The position numbers and the translations under genes are program-made. Under the pieces are notes generated by a model. The model searched no databases. It had not been told where the DNA came from and was given only the letters and a program-made list of their open reading frames with translations. Positions 7,235 to 13,431 of a DNA stretch of 14,384 bases are shown one piece after another. Position 1 is the stretch's first letter. Each line of letters starts with the position of its first letter. The DNA is from Actinomycetota bacterium (GTDB lineage Bacteria; Actinomycetota; Acidimicrobiia; Acidimicrobiales; JAHWLA01), in contig JAHWLA010000036.1 in assembly GCA_019347595.1 (NCBI GenBank), positions 1 through 14,384 of the forward strand. Direction: 5' to 3'.

Positions 7235-8527
7235 ATGTTCGGAAGTCTCAGAAATATGTTCCGGGTGCCGGATCTTCGCAACAAGATCCTGTTCACCCTG
7301 TTCATCATCGCCCTGTACCGGTTCGGCTCCCACATCCCGGTGCCGGGGATCGACTTCTCCGCTGTCCAGACGCTCCAGGAGTCGGCCGAGCAAGGCGGCG
7401 TCCTCGGCTTCCTCAACCTGTTCTCGGGCGGCGCCCTCACGCGATTCGCCGTGTTCGGCCTCGGCATCATGCCGTACATCACCGCCTCGATCATCGTGCA
7501 GCTCCTGATGGTGGTGATCCCCAAGTTCGAGGAGTGGCGCGAACAGGGCGCCGTCGGCCAGAAGAAACTGACGCAGGTCACCCGTTACATGACCCTGGCG
7601 CTCGCCCTCATGCAGTCGACCGGCCTCGCCTTCGTGTTCCACAACGGCGGCCAGGGCTTCAACGTCAGCGCCGAGATCGACCTCATCCCCGACTTCACAG
7701 TGGGGCGGGTGGCGCTCGTCGTGCTGTCGATGACGGCGGGCACCGTGTTCGTCATGTGGCTCGGCGAGCTCATCACCCAGCGGGGCATCGGCCAGGGCAT
7801 GTCGATCCTGATCTTCGCCAACGTGGTGTCGGGCATGCCCGCGGGCGGTGCGGCCGTGCGGGCCGAGGGCGGCAACGTGAAGTTCGCCATCATCCTCGCC
7901 GTCACCCTGATGCTGCTGGTCGCCATCGTGTTCATCGAGCAGGGCCAGCGCCGCATCCCCGTCCAGTTCGCCAAGCGGGTGGTGGGCCGGCGCATGTACG
8001 GCGGGCAGAGCACCTACATTCCGCTGAAGGTCAACCAGTCGGGCGTCATCCCCATCATCTTCGCCAGCTCGGTCCTGTACTTCCCGGTGCTGATCTCCAA
8101 CGTCATCCCGTGGGAGGGCGTGCGTACCTGGATCGACAACAACCTCGTCGAGCCGACGAAGATCCCCTACATCGCCTCCTACGGCGTGCTGATCATCCTG
8201 TTCGCCTACTTCTACACGGCGATCGCCTTCGACCCGCACCAGCAGGCCGACGTGATCCGCAAGCAGGGCGGCTTCATCCCGGGCATCCGTCCCGGGCCTC
8301 CCACCGAGCGCCACCTCCAGAGCATCCTGACCCGGATCACCCTGCCGGGGTCGCTGTTCCTGGCGTTCATCGCCCTCCTGCCGTCGCTGTTCCTGGCGGC
8401 GTGGGACATCACCGACTACCCGTTCGCAGGCACCACCCTGCTGATCGCCGTCGGTGTGGCGCTGGAGACCATGAAGCAGATCGACAGCCAGCTCATGATG
8501 CGGAACTACGAGGGCTTCCTGAAGTAA
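7235..8527 (+). CDS. secY: Preprotein translocase subunit SecY
   Basis: SecY is the channel of the Sec translocase in the cytoplasmic membrane. The 430-aa length and about ten hydrophobic segments fit the family. The N-terminus (FRVPDLRNKILFTLFIIALYRFGSHIPVPGID) is typical. Also seen are GIMPYITASIIVQLL, GIGQGMSILIFANVVSG, the cytoplasmic loop QGQRRIPVQFAKR followed by YIPLKVNQSGVIPIIFASS, and PGPPTERHL before the last helices. The ATG has GGGGAG at 7223-7228, 6 nt upstream. It follows rplO by 32 nt and precedes adk, the common actinobacterial arrangement. Confidence 0.98.
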   Translation: MFGSLRNMFRVPDLRNKILFTLFIIALYRFGSHIPVPGIDFSAVQTLQESAEQGGVLGFLNLFSGGALTRFAVFGLGIMPYITASIIVQLLMVVIPKFEEWREQGAVGQKKLTQVTRYMTLALALMQSTGLAFVFHNGGQGFNVSAEIDLIPDFTVGRVALVVLSMTAGTVFVMWLGELITQRGIGQGMSILIFANVVSGMPAGGAAVRAEGGNVKFAIILAVTLMLLVAIVFIEQGQRRIPVQFAKRVVGRRMYGGQSTYIPLKVNQSGVIPIIFASSVLYFPVLISNVIPWEGVRTWIDNNLVEPTKIPYIASYGVLIILFAYFYTAIAFDPHQQADVIRKQGGFIPGIRPGPPTERHLQSILTRITLPGSLFLAFIALLPSLFLAAWDITDYPFAGTTLLIAVGVALETMKQIDSQLMMRNYEGFLK

Positions 8528-8574
8528 TGCCCCGAACCGAAGGCGGCAGCCTCCGGGCGGTCAAAGGCTGATTC

Positions 8575-9258
8575 TTGGTACCCGGCGCACGATTGGTAAT
8601 CCTCGGGAAGCAAGGTGCGGGCAAGGGTACGCAGTGCGTGCGCCTGGCCCGCCATTACGTCGTTCCCCACATCTCCACGGGCGACATGTTCCGGGCGGCC
8701 GAGAAGTCGGGGTCGGAGTTCGGCCACAAGCTGGCCGAGTTCATGCGGGCGGGCGAGCTCATACCCGACGAGATCGTGCTCGGCGTGATCAGCGAGCGGC
8801 TGGACCAGGACGACACCAAGAGTCGCGGCTTCATCCTCGACGGCTTCCCCCGCACGGCGCACCAGGCCGAGGCGTTGTCGAAGATGCTGGCGCCCCGCGA
8901 CCTCGACGAGGCGGTCGACCTCGAGGTCCCCACCGAGATCGTGCTCAAGCGGCTGTCCGGCCGGCGGGTGTGCCAGGACTGCGGGACGAACTACTCGACC
9001 ACCAACCGGCCCCGCGTGGACTGGACGTGCGACGTGTGCGGCGGCGAGGTCGTCCAGCGGGAGGACGACACCGAGGAGGCCATCGAGCGGCGGTTGAAGC
9101 TGTACGAGGAGCAGACCGAGCCGCTGATCCAGTGGTACCTGGAGCGCGACATGCTGGTTGCCGTCGACGGGCTGGGCACGCCCGACGAGGTGACCGCCCG
9201 GCTGACACGGGCCATCGACCGCCGCCGGCTTCACAACGCCACCCACCCCCACCGATGA
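8575..9258 (+). CDS. adk: Adenylate kinase with zinc-type LID
   Basis: It catalyses ATP + AMP to 2 ADP in the cytoplasm. The 227-aa product has the P-loop GKQGAGKGT (11-19), ISTGDMFR (33-40) and DGFPRT (89-94). The LID carries four cysteines (C133, C136, C152, C155), the zinc-binding long form. I chose TTG 8575 because AAAGG lies at 8563-8567, 7 nt upstream. A second TTG at 8593 would give MVILGKQG, nearer the usual length before the P-loop, but lacks a visible binding site. The 47-nt gap after secY has a small hairpin (8537-8556, one mismatch). The tail HNATHPHR is unconserved. Confidence 0.95.
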   Translation: MVPGARLVILGKQGAGKGTQCVRLARHYVVPHISTGDMFRAAEKSGSEFGHKLAEFMRAGELIPDEIVLGVISERLDQDDTKSRGFILDGFPRTAHQAEALSKMLAPRDLDEAVDLEVPTEIVLKRLSGRRVCQDCGTNYSTTNRPRVDWTCDVCGGEVVQREDDTEEAIERRLKLYEEQTEPLIQWYLERDMLVAVDGLGTPDEVTARLTRAIDRRRLHNATHPHR

Positions 9259-9263
9259 CCCCA

Positions 9264-9410
9264 CCCCCCGCAATTGGGATGCAAAACGGCTGCCAGGGCA
9301 GCCGTTTCGCACGCCGGAACGCCGGGAGCGCGGGCCGGGCGGGCGGTGCCGCCGTTTCCGGCCTGCGAAACGGTCGCTGGAGCGTCCGTTTCGCATCCCA
9401 ATTCGGGGGG
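9264..9410. repeat. Multi-hairpin inverted-repeat element in the adk-map gap
   Basis: The outer arms are AATTGGGATGCAAAACGG (9272-9289) and its complement with one mismatch at 9386-9403. They extend outwards through a C6/G6 pairing (9264-9269 with 9405-9410) and one bulged C. Inside are three hairpins. The first has 11 perfect bp, 9284-9294 with 9297-9307. The second pairs GCCGGAA (9313-9319) with TTCCGGC (9356-9362). The third pairs 9364-9378 with 9381-9395, 15 positions with one T-T mismatch. The motif CCGTTTCGCA or its complement occurs three times, plus one variant. No gene is visible. It resembles a MITE- or BOX-like element or a cruciform. It has no T run to mark a terminator. Confidence 0.8.
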
Positions 9411-9415
9411 GCGGC

Positions 9416-10156
9416 GTGAGGCGCACCCCGCCGGAGCTGGCCAAGATGCGGCGGGCGGGGAAGGTCGTGGCCGAGATGCACGAGGCGTGCCGCGAGGCCG
9501 CCAAGCCGGGCGCCACCACCGCCGACCTCGACCGGGTGGCTCGCGAGGTGCTGGAGCGTCGGGGCGCCCGCTCCAACTTTCTCAACTACCACGGCTACCC
9601 GGCGGTGATCTGCACGTCACCCAACAGCGTGATCGTCCACGGCATCCCCGGCGACTACGTGCTGGAGGAGGGCGACATCCTCTCCATCGACTGCGGGGCG
9701 ATCATCGAGGGCTACCACGGCGATGCCGCCTTCACCATGCCCATCGGCCAGGTGAGCAAGGCGGCACAACGCCTCATCGACGTCACCGAACGCAGCTTGT
9801 GGGCCGCCATCGACGAGATGGAGGACGGCAACCGCCTGTCGGATATCGGCCACGCCGTCCAGACGGTGGCCGAGGCCGCCGGGTTCTCGATCGTGCGGGA
9901 GTACGTGGGGCACGCCATCGGCACGGCCATGCACGAGGAGCCCCAGGTCCCCAACTACGGTCCGCCCGGACGGGGCCCCAAGCTGCGGCCCGGGATGGTG
10001 TTCGCCGTCGAACCCATGGTGAACGCCGGGGGCCCGGGCACCCGCCTGCTCGACGACGGCTGGACGGTCGTCACGGCCGACGGGAGTTTGTCGTGCCACG
10101 CCGAGCACACCATCGCCATTACGGACAACGGCCCGGAAGTGCTCACCTTGCCGTGA
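9416..10156 (+). CDS. map: Type I methionine aminopeptidase
   Basis: It removes the initiator methionine from new proteins at the ribosome. The 246-aa product has all five metal ligands of the pita-bread fold: D92, D103, H166, E199 and E230. The substrate-binding histidines H75 (VHGIP) and H173 (MHEEPQV) are also visible. It lacks the long N-terminal extension of some actinobacterial paralogues. The start is GTG 9416, MRRTPPELAKMRRAGKVV, matching the family start. The upstream GGGGGGGCGGC is only a loose Shine-Dalgarno match and is also the right end of the palindromic element. Confidence 0.97.
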   Translation: MRRTPPELAKMRRAGKVVAEMHEACREAAKPGATTADLDRVAREVLERRGARSNFLNYHGYPAVICTSPNSVIVHGIPGDYVLEEGDILSIDCGAIIEGYHGDAAFTMPIGQVSKAAQRLIDVTERSLWAAIDEMEDGNRLSDIGHAVQTVAEAAGFSIVREYVGHAIGTAMHEEPQVPNYGPPGRGPKLRPGMVFAVEPMVNAGGPGTRLLDDGWTVVTADGSLSCHAEHTIAITDNGPEVLTLP

Positions 10157-10167
10157 TCGGGTATCAT
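10139..10167 (+). promoter_or_regulatory. Weak candidate promoter ahead of infA
   Basis: TATCAT at 10162-10167 matches five of six bases of a sigma-70-type -10 box and is AT-rich for this region. No convincing -35 box is found 16-18 nt upstream; the best (TGCTCA, 10140-10145) matches three of six. The infA gap (10157-10237) is a natural place for an internal promoter of the alpha group. This is only a suggestion. Confidence 0.2.
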
Positions 10168-10225
10168 GTCCGGTCGGCTTGCCGCGCTTTCCGCGCGTGC
10201 GTCGGCCCACTCCCGCAGTTCGAAT

Positions 10226-10231
10226 AAGGAG
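10226..10231 (+). promoter_or_regulatory. Shine-Dalgarno that fixes the infA start at a CTG codon
   Basis: AAGGAG lies 6 nt before CTG 10238, the best-placed ribosome binding site in this gap. The only other in-frame start seen, ATG 10166, would add 24 residues unlike IF-1. Confidence 0.75.
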
Positions 10232-10237
10232 CTCCAT

Positions 10238-10462
10238 CTGCCCAAGCCCAAGGAAGACGCGATCGTGCTCGAGGGGACCGTCATCGAGCCCCTCCCCAAC
10301 GCCATGTTCAAGGTCGAGCTGGAGAACGGCCACAAGGTGTTGGCGCACAGCTCCGGGAAGATGCGCATGCACCGCATCCGCATCCTGCCCGGCGATCGCG
10401 TCCAGGTGGAGATCACGCCGTACGACCTCACCCGGGGTCGGATCACCTACCGCTACAAGTAA
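10238..10462 (+). CDS. infA: Translation initiation factor IF-1, probable CTG start
   Basis: IF-1 is a single OB-fold protein that binds the ribosomal A site during initiation. The 74-aa reading has KEDAIVLEGTVIEPLPNAMF, KVELENGHKVLAHSSGKMR and RILPGDRVQVEITPYDL, ending GRITYRYK, all diagnostic. No ATG, GTG or TTG is found where IF-1 should begin. The codon aligned with the usual first Met is CTG (10238), followed by PKPKEDA, with AAGGAG 6 nt upstream. A reading from ATG 10166 adds MSGRLAALSARASAHSRSSN and more, which does not look like IF-1. Most IF-1 proteins have HISGKMR where this one has HSSGKMR. Confidence 0.93.
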   Translation: MPKPKEDAIVLEGTVIEPLPNAMFKVELENGHKVLAHSSGKMRMHRIRILPGDRVQVEITPYDLTRGRITYRYK

Positions 10463-10472
10463 GCGAGAAACG

Positions 10473-10589
10473 ATGAAGGTACGCCCGAGCGTCAAGCCGA
10501 TGTGCGAGAAGTGCAAGGTCATCCGCCGCCACGGGCGGGTCATGGTCATCTGCACGGCCAGCACCCGTCACAAGCAGCGGCAGGGCTAG
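10473..10589 (+). CDS. rpmJ: 50S ribosomal protein L36 (bL36), zinc form
   Basis: The 38-aa product MKVRPSVKPMCEKCKVIRRH is the classic L36. Its zinc ribbon uses C11, C14, C27 and H33 (CxxC-x12-C-x5-H). It is a small late-assembly protein of the large subunit. The ATG is 10 nt after infA, with GCGAGAA as a weak binding site. The infA-rpmJ-rpsM order is standard. The TAG lies next to the rpsM Shine-Dalgarno. Confidence 0.97.
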   Translation: MKVRPSVKPMCEKCKVIRRHGRVMVICTASTRHKQRQG

Positions 10590-10601
10590 GAGGCCCGACC
10601 C

Positions 10602-10979
10602 ATGGCACGCATTGCAGGAGTCGACATCCCCCGCGAGAAGCGGCTGGTGATTTCTCTCACCTACATCTTCGGGATCGGCCGCACGACCGCCGAGCGCATC
10701 TGTGCCGCCAACGGCATGGACGAGAGCACCCGAGTCCGAGACCTGACCGACGAGGAGATCGCCCGTCTCCGCAACTGGATCGACGATGAGCTGAAGGTCG
10801 AGGGCGACCTGCGCCGCGACATCCAGCAGGACATCAAGCGGAAGATGGAGATCGGCTCGTACCAGGGCATCCGTCACCGCCGCGGCCTCCCCGTCCGGGG
10901 CCAGCGCACCCACACCAACGCCCGGACCCGCAAGGGCCCCAAGAAGACCGTCGCCGGTAAGAAGAAGGTTCGCAAGTGA
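10602..10979 (+). CDS. rpsM: 30S ribosomal protein S13 (uS13)
   Basis: S13 is in the head of the small subunit and contacts L5, S19 and the P-site tRNA. The 125-aa product starts MARIAGVDIPREKRLVISLT and has FGIGRTTAERICAANGMD, then GIRHRRGLPVRGQRTHTNAR near the C-terminus, with the basic tail KGPKKTVAGKKKVRK. The ATG has AGGAGG at 10588-10593, which overlaps the rpmJ stop. The gene is followed by a 96-nt gap holding the inverted repeat copy C. Confidence 0.98.
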   Translation: MARIAGVDIPREKRLVISLTYIFGIGRTTAERICAANGMDESTRVRDLTDEEIARLRNWIDDELKVEGDLRRDIQQDIKRKMEIGSYQGIRHRRGLPVRGQRTHTNARTRKGPKKTVAGKKKVRK

Positions 10980-10981
10980 GT

Positions 10982-11074
10982 AGAAGCCGTTTCAGCGCGC
11001 AGGCCGATCCGGCTTTGCCGGTCGGCCGGAGCACCTTGAAGATCGCCGAGCAGGCTCTGCATGCGAGGCGAAAC
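10982..11074 (-). repeat. Intergenic palindromic repeat copy C, inverted, in the rpsM-rpsK gap
   Basis: This copy is the reverse complement of copies A and B. The 28-nt core (11002-11029) is identical. Read on the minus strand it encodes LLGDLQGAPADRQSRIGLRA, aligned codon for codon with copy B over about 28 codons without indels (16 differences, 4/4/8 by codon position, counted by hand). It lacks the stop that ends A and B, and the frame runs on into the complement of rpsM. About 20 nt of the distal arm seem missing relative to B. On the plus strand a different 35-codon frame spans the gap, from GTG 10976 to TAA 11081-11083. The inversion argues for a movable element rather than duplicated leader sequence. 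Confidence 0.82.
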
Positions 11075-11075
11075 A

Positions 11076-11474
11076 ATGGCTAAACCCAAGCCGGGCGGTC
11101 GTCGCCCCCGTCGCCGCGAGCGCAAGAACGTCACCGTCGGCGTGGCGCACATCAAGAGCTCGTTCAACAACACGATCGTGTCGATCACCGACCTGGAGGG
11201 CAACGTGCTGGCCTGGGCGTCGGCAGGCAACGTCGGGTTCAAGGGGTCGCGCAAGTCGACCCCCTTCGCCGCCCAGTTGGCGGCCGAGGCCTGCGCCCGT
11301 CGGGCCATGGAACACGGCATGCGCAAGGTCGACGTGCTGGTGAAGGGCCCCGGCTCCGGCCGGGAGACCGCCATCCGCTCGCTGCAGAACACCGGGCTCG
11401 AAGTGTCCGGCATCAAGGACGTCACCCCCATCCCGCACAACGGCTGCCGCCCCAAGAAGCGGCGCCGGGTCTGA
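11076..11474 (+). CDS. rpsK: 30S ribosomal protein S11 (uS11)
   Basis: S11 lies on the platform of the small subunit near the E-site and the mRNA exit. The 132-aa product has VGVAHIKSSFNNTIVSITD, WASAGNVGFKGSRKSTPFAA and the C-terminal VTPIPHNGCRPKKRRRV, all diagnostic. I chose ATG 11076 (MAKPKPGGRRPRRRERKNV) with GAGG at 11065-11068. An in-frame ATG at 11061 adds five residues, but it lies inside repeat copy C and has no good binding site. The gap to rpsD is 12 nt. Confidence 0.96.
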   Translation: MAKPKPGGRRPRRRERKNVTVGVAHIKSSFNNTIVSITDLEGNVLAWASAGNVGFKGSRKSTPFAAQLAAEACARRAMEHGMRKVDVLVKGPGSGRETAIRSLQNTGLEVSGIKDVTPIPHNGCRPKKRRRV

Positions 11475-11486
11475 GGTAAGAGAGTC

Positions 11487-12113
11487 ATGGCGCGTTACAC
11501 CGGTCCCGTCTGCCGCCTGTGCCGGCGGGAGAAGATGAAGCTGTTCCTGAAGGGCCCCAAGTGCGACAGCATGAAGTGCCCGATCGAGCGCCGCCCGTAC
11601 CCCCCCGGGGAGCACGGGCGCGACCGCATGCGGCAGGGGTCGGAGTACCTCGCCCAGCTTCGTGAGAAGCAGAAGGCCCGCCGCATCTACGGCGTGCTGG
11701 AGAAGCAGTTCCGCAACCTCTACGCCGAGGCCGTCCGCCAGGAGGGCATCACCGGCGAGAACCTGCTGCGGATGCTGGAGCAGCGGCTCGACAACATCGC
11801 CTACCGCGCCGGTTGGGGCTCCAGCCGCAACCAGGCCCGTCAGCTCGTGCGCCACGGCCACGTCAAGGTCAACGGCAAGCGGGTCACGATCCCCAGCTAC
11901 CAGGTCCGCAAGGGCGACGTGGTGTCGCTCAAGGACAAGTCGCGCAACATGATCGTGATCCGCCACAACGTCGACACCCTCGACCGCTCCGTGCCCCCGT
12001 GGCTGGAGAGCGCGAGCGAGGGCTACGAGGTCACCGTCCGCGACCTGCCCATGCGCGAGCACATCGACGTGCCCGTGCGCGAGCAGCTCATCGTCGAGCT
12101 CTACTCGAAGTAA
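11487..12113 (+). CDS. rpsD: 30S ribosomal protein S4 (uS4), zinc-binding form
   Basis: S4 starts assembly of the small subunit and in E. coli represses the alpha operon. The 208-aa product starts MARYTGPVCRLCRREKMKLF and holds four cysteines (C9, C12, C26, C31), the zinc form rather than the cysteine-free form. The S4 RNA-binding domain reads RLDNIAYRAGWGSSRNQARQ, then LVRHGHVKVNGKRVTIPSYQ. The end is DVPVREQLIVELYSK. It sits between rpsK and rpoA, as in most bacteria. Confidence 0.98.
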   Translation: MARYTGPVCRLCRREKMKLFLKGPKCDSMKCPIERRPYPPGEHGRDRMRQGSEYLAQLREKQKARRIYGVLEKQFRNLYAEAVRQEGITGENLLRMLEQRLDNIAYRAGWGSSRNQARQLVRHGHVKVNGKRVTIPSYQVRKGDVVSLKDKSRNMIVIRHNVDTLDRSVPPWLESASEGYEVTVRDLPMREHIDVPVREQLIVELYSK

Positions 12114-12131
12114 GGAAGAGGGTTCCTTCGC

Positions 12132-13073
12132 ATGCTCATCATCCAGCGCCCCAGCGTCGAGGCCGTCGGCGAAGAGGAGAACAATCGCCAGCGCTTCGCC
12201 ATCGGGCCGCTCGAGCCCGGGTTCGGCCACACGCTGGGCAACTCCCTGCGTCGCACGCTGCTGTCGTCCATCCCCGGTGCGGCCGTCACCCAGGTGCGGT
12301 TCGACGACGCCCTCCACGAGTTCACGACCCTGCCGGGCGTGAAGGAGGACGTCACCGACATCATCCTCAACCTCAAGGACCTCGTCCTGCGGGTGGAGTC
12401 CGACGAACCGGTGACCCTCCGCCTCGACGCGCGCGGCCCGGCCACCGTCACGGCGGCCGACATCCAGCCGACGGCCGACGTCGAGATCCTCAACCCCGAG
12501 CTGCACATCGCGTCGCTCAACGGCAAGGGCCGCCTGGCCCTCGACGTGATCGTGGAGCGGGGCCGGGGCTACGTGTCGGCCGACAAGAACAAGAAGTCGG
12601 CGACCATCGGCGTCATCCCCATCGACTCGATCTTCTCGCCGGTGCGGCGGGTGTCGTTCACCGTCGAGCCCACCCGGGTGGAGCAGTCGACCAACTACGA
12701 CCGCCTGGTGCTCGACATCGAGACCGACAGCTCCATCACGCCCCGTGAGGCCTTGGCCTCGGCGGGCGACACCCTGCGCTCGCTGGTCGGCCTGGTGGCC
12801 GACATGAGCGAGAATCCGCAGGGGTTGGAGCTGGGCGATATCTCGGCTATCACCAGTGGCTCGCCCGACCTCGACCTGCCCATCGAGGATCTCGACCTGT
12901 CCGAGCGCCCTCGCAACTGCCTGAAGCGGGCGCAGGTCAACACCGTCGGCGAGCTTGTCGAGAAGTCGGTCGACGACCTGTTGGCCATCACCAACTTCGG
13001 CCAGAAGTCGCTCGACGAGGTCATCCAGAAGCTCGACGAGCGCGGGCTGAGCCTGCGCAACAAGGAGGGCTGA
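12132..13073 (+). CDS. rpoA: DNA-directed RNA polymerase alpha subunit
   Basis: Alpha dimerises to nucleate assembly of RNA polymerase, and its C-terminal domain binds UP-element DNA and activators. The 313-aa product has the dimerisation domain in about residues 1-230 (PLEPGFGHTLGNSLRRTLLS, then GAAVTQVRFDDALHEFTTLP). After an acidic linker comes the C-terminal domain from about 245 (ERPRNCLKRAQVNTVGELVE, then NFGQKSLDEVIQKLDERGLS). The ATG follows rpsD by 18 nt, with a GGAAGAGGG stretch upstream. The rplQ Shine-Dalgarno lies at its end. Confidence 0.98.
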   Translation: MLIIQRPSVEAVGEEENNRQRFAIGPLEPGFGHTLGNSLRRTLLSSIPGAAVTQVRFDDALHEFTTLPGVKEDVTDIILNLKDLVLRVESDEPVTLRLDARGPATVTAADIQPTADVEILNPELHIASLNGKGRLALDVIVERGRGYVSADKNKKSATIGVIPIDSIFSPVRRVSFTVEPTRVEQSTNYDRLVLDIETDSSITPREALASAGDTLRSLVGLVADMSENPQGLELGDISAITSGSPDLDLPIEDLDLSERPRNCLKRAQVNTVGELVEKSVDDLLAITNFGQKSLDEVIQKLDERGLSLRNKEG

Positions 13074-13077
13074 CCCC

Positions 13078-13431
13078 ATGCGCGGTACCCCCAAGAAGGG
13101 TCGTCGCCTGGCCAGCGATGCCGCCCACCAGAAGGCCATGATGGGCAACCTGGTCGCCTCCCTGATCGCCGCCGAGGCCCTTGTCACCACCGAGGCGAAA
13201 GCCAAGGCGCTGCGCCCGGTGGTGGAGAAGGTCGTCACCAAGGCCAAGAAGGGGGGCGTCCACCGCCACCGCCTCGTGGTCGGCTTCATCCGTGACAAGG
13301 ACATGGCCCACAAGCTGTTCGAGGAGATCGGCCCCCGGTACACCGACCGGCCCGGCGGCTACACCCGCATCCTCAAGCTCGGTCCGCGCCACGGCGACAA
13401 CGCCCCCATGGCGCGCATCGAATTTGTGTGA
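13078..13431 (+). CDS. rplQ: 50S ribosomal protein L17 (bL17)
   Basis: L17 sits near the tunnel exit of the large subunit. The 117-aa product has LASDAAHQKAMMGNLVASLI, EALVTTEAKAKALRPVVEKV and the C-terminal GGYTRILKLGPRHGDNAPMA. The usual N-terminus MRH..G.KLNR is here MRGTPKKGRRLA, a family variant. The ATG is 4 nt after rpoA, with AGGAGG at 13063-13068. The TGA overlaps the truA GTG in a GTGA tetranucleotide. Confidence 0.97.
   Translation: MRGTPKKGRRLASDAAHQKAMMGNLVASLIAAEALVTTEAKAKALRPVVEKVVTKAKKGGVHRHRLVVGFIRDKDMAHKLFEEIGPRYTDRPGGYTRILKLGPRHGDNAPMARIEFV

Noticed and set aside
8537..8556. Terminator hairpin between secY and adk
   Set aside because: The stem is short with one mismatch and no T run. 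It may be chance pairing in GC-rich sequence.
9264..9410. Reading the cloverleaf-like adk-map element as a tRNA gene
   Set aside because: It is about twice tRNA length and shows no T-loop GTTCGAA, no anticodon arm of normal size and no D-arm consensus.
7203..10156. A horizontally acquired island around secY-adk-map
   Set aside because: Composition matches the flanks, and secY-adk-map-infA is the ordinary actinobacterial order.
10166..10237. An N-terminally extended IF-1 starting at ATG 10166
   Set aside because: The added residues are unlike IF-1, and the well-placed AAGGAG serves the CTG at 10238.
3653..11074. Reading the three related repeats as part of a CRISPR array
   Set aside because: The copies are kilobases apart, differ in orientation and are separated by genes, with no regular spacers and no cas genes.
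10992..13343. A 783-codon open frame on the minus strand across rpsK, rpsD, rpoA and rplQ
   Set aside because: It is antisense to four clearly recognised genes and has low-complexity composition. Long antisense frames are expected at this GC content.
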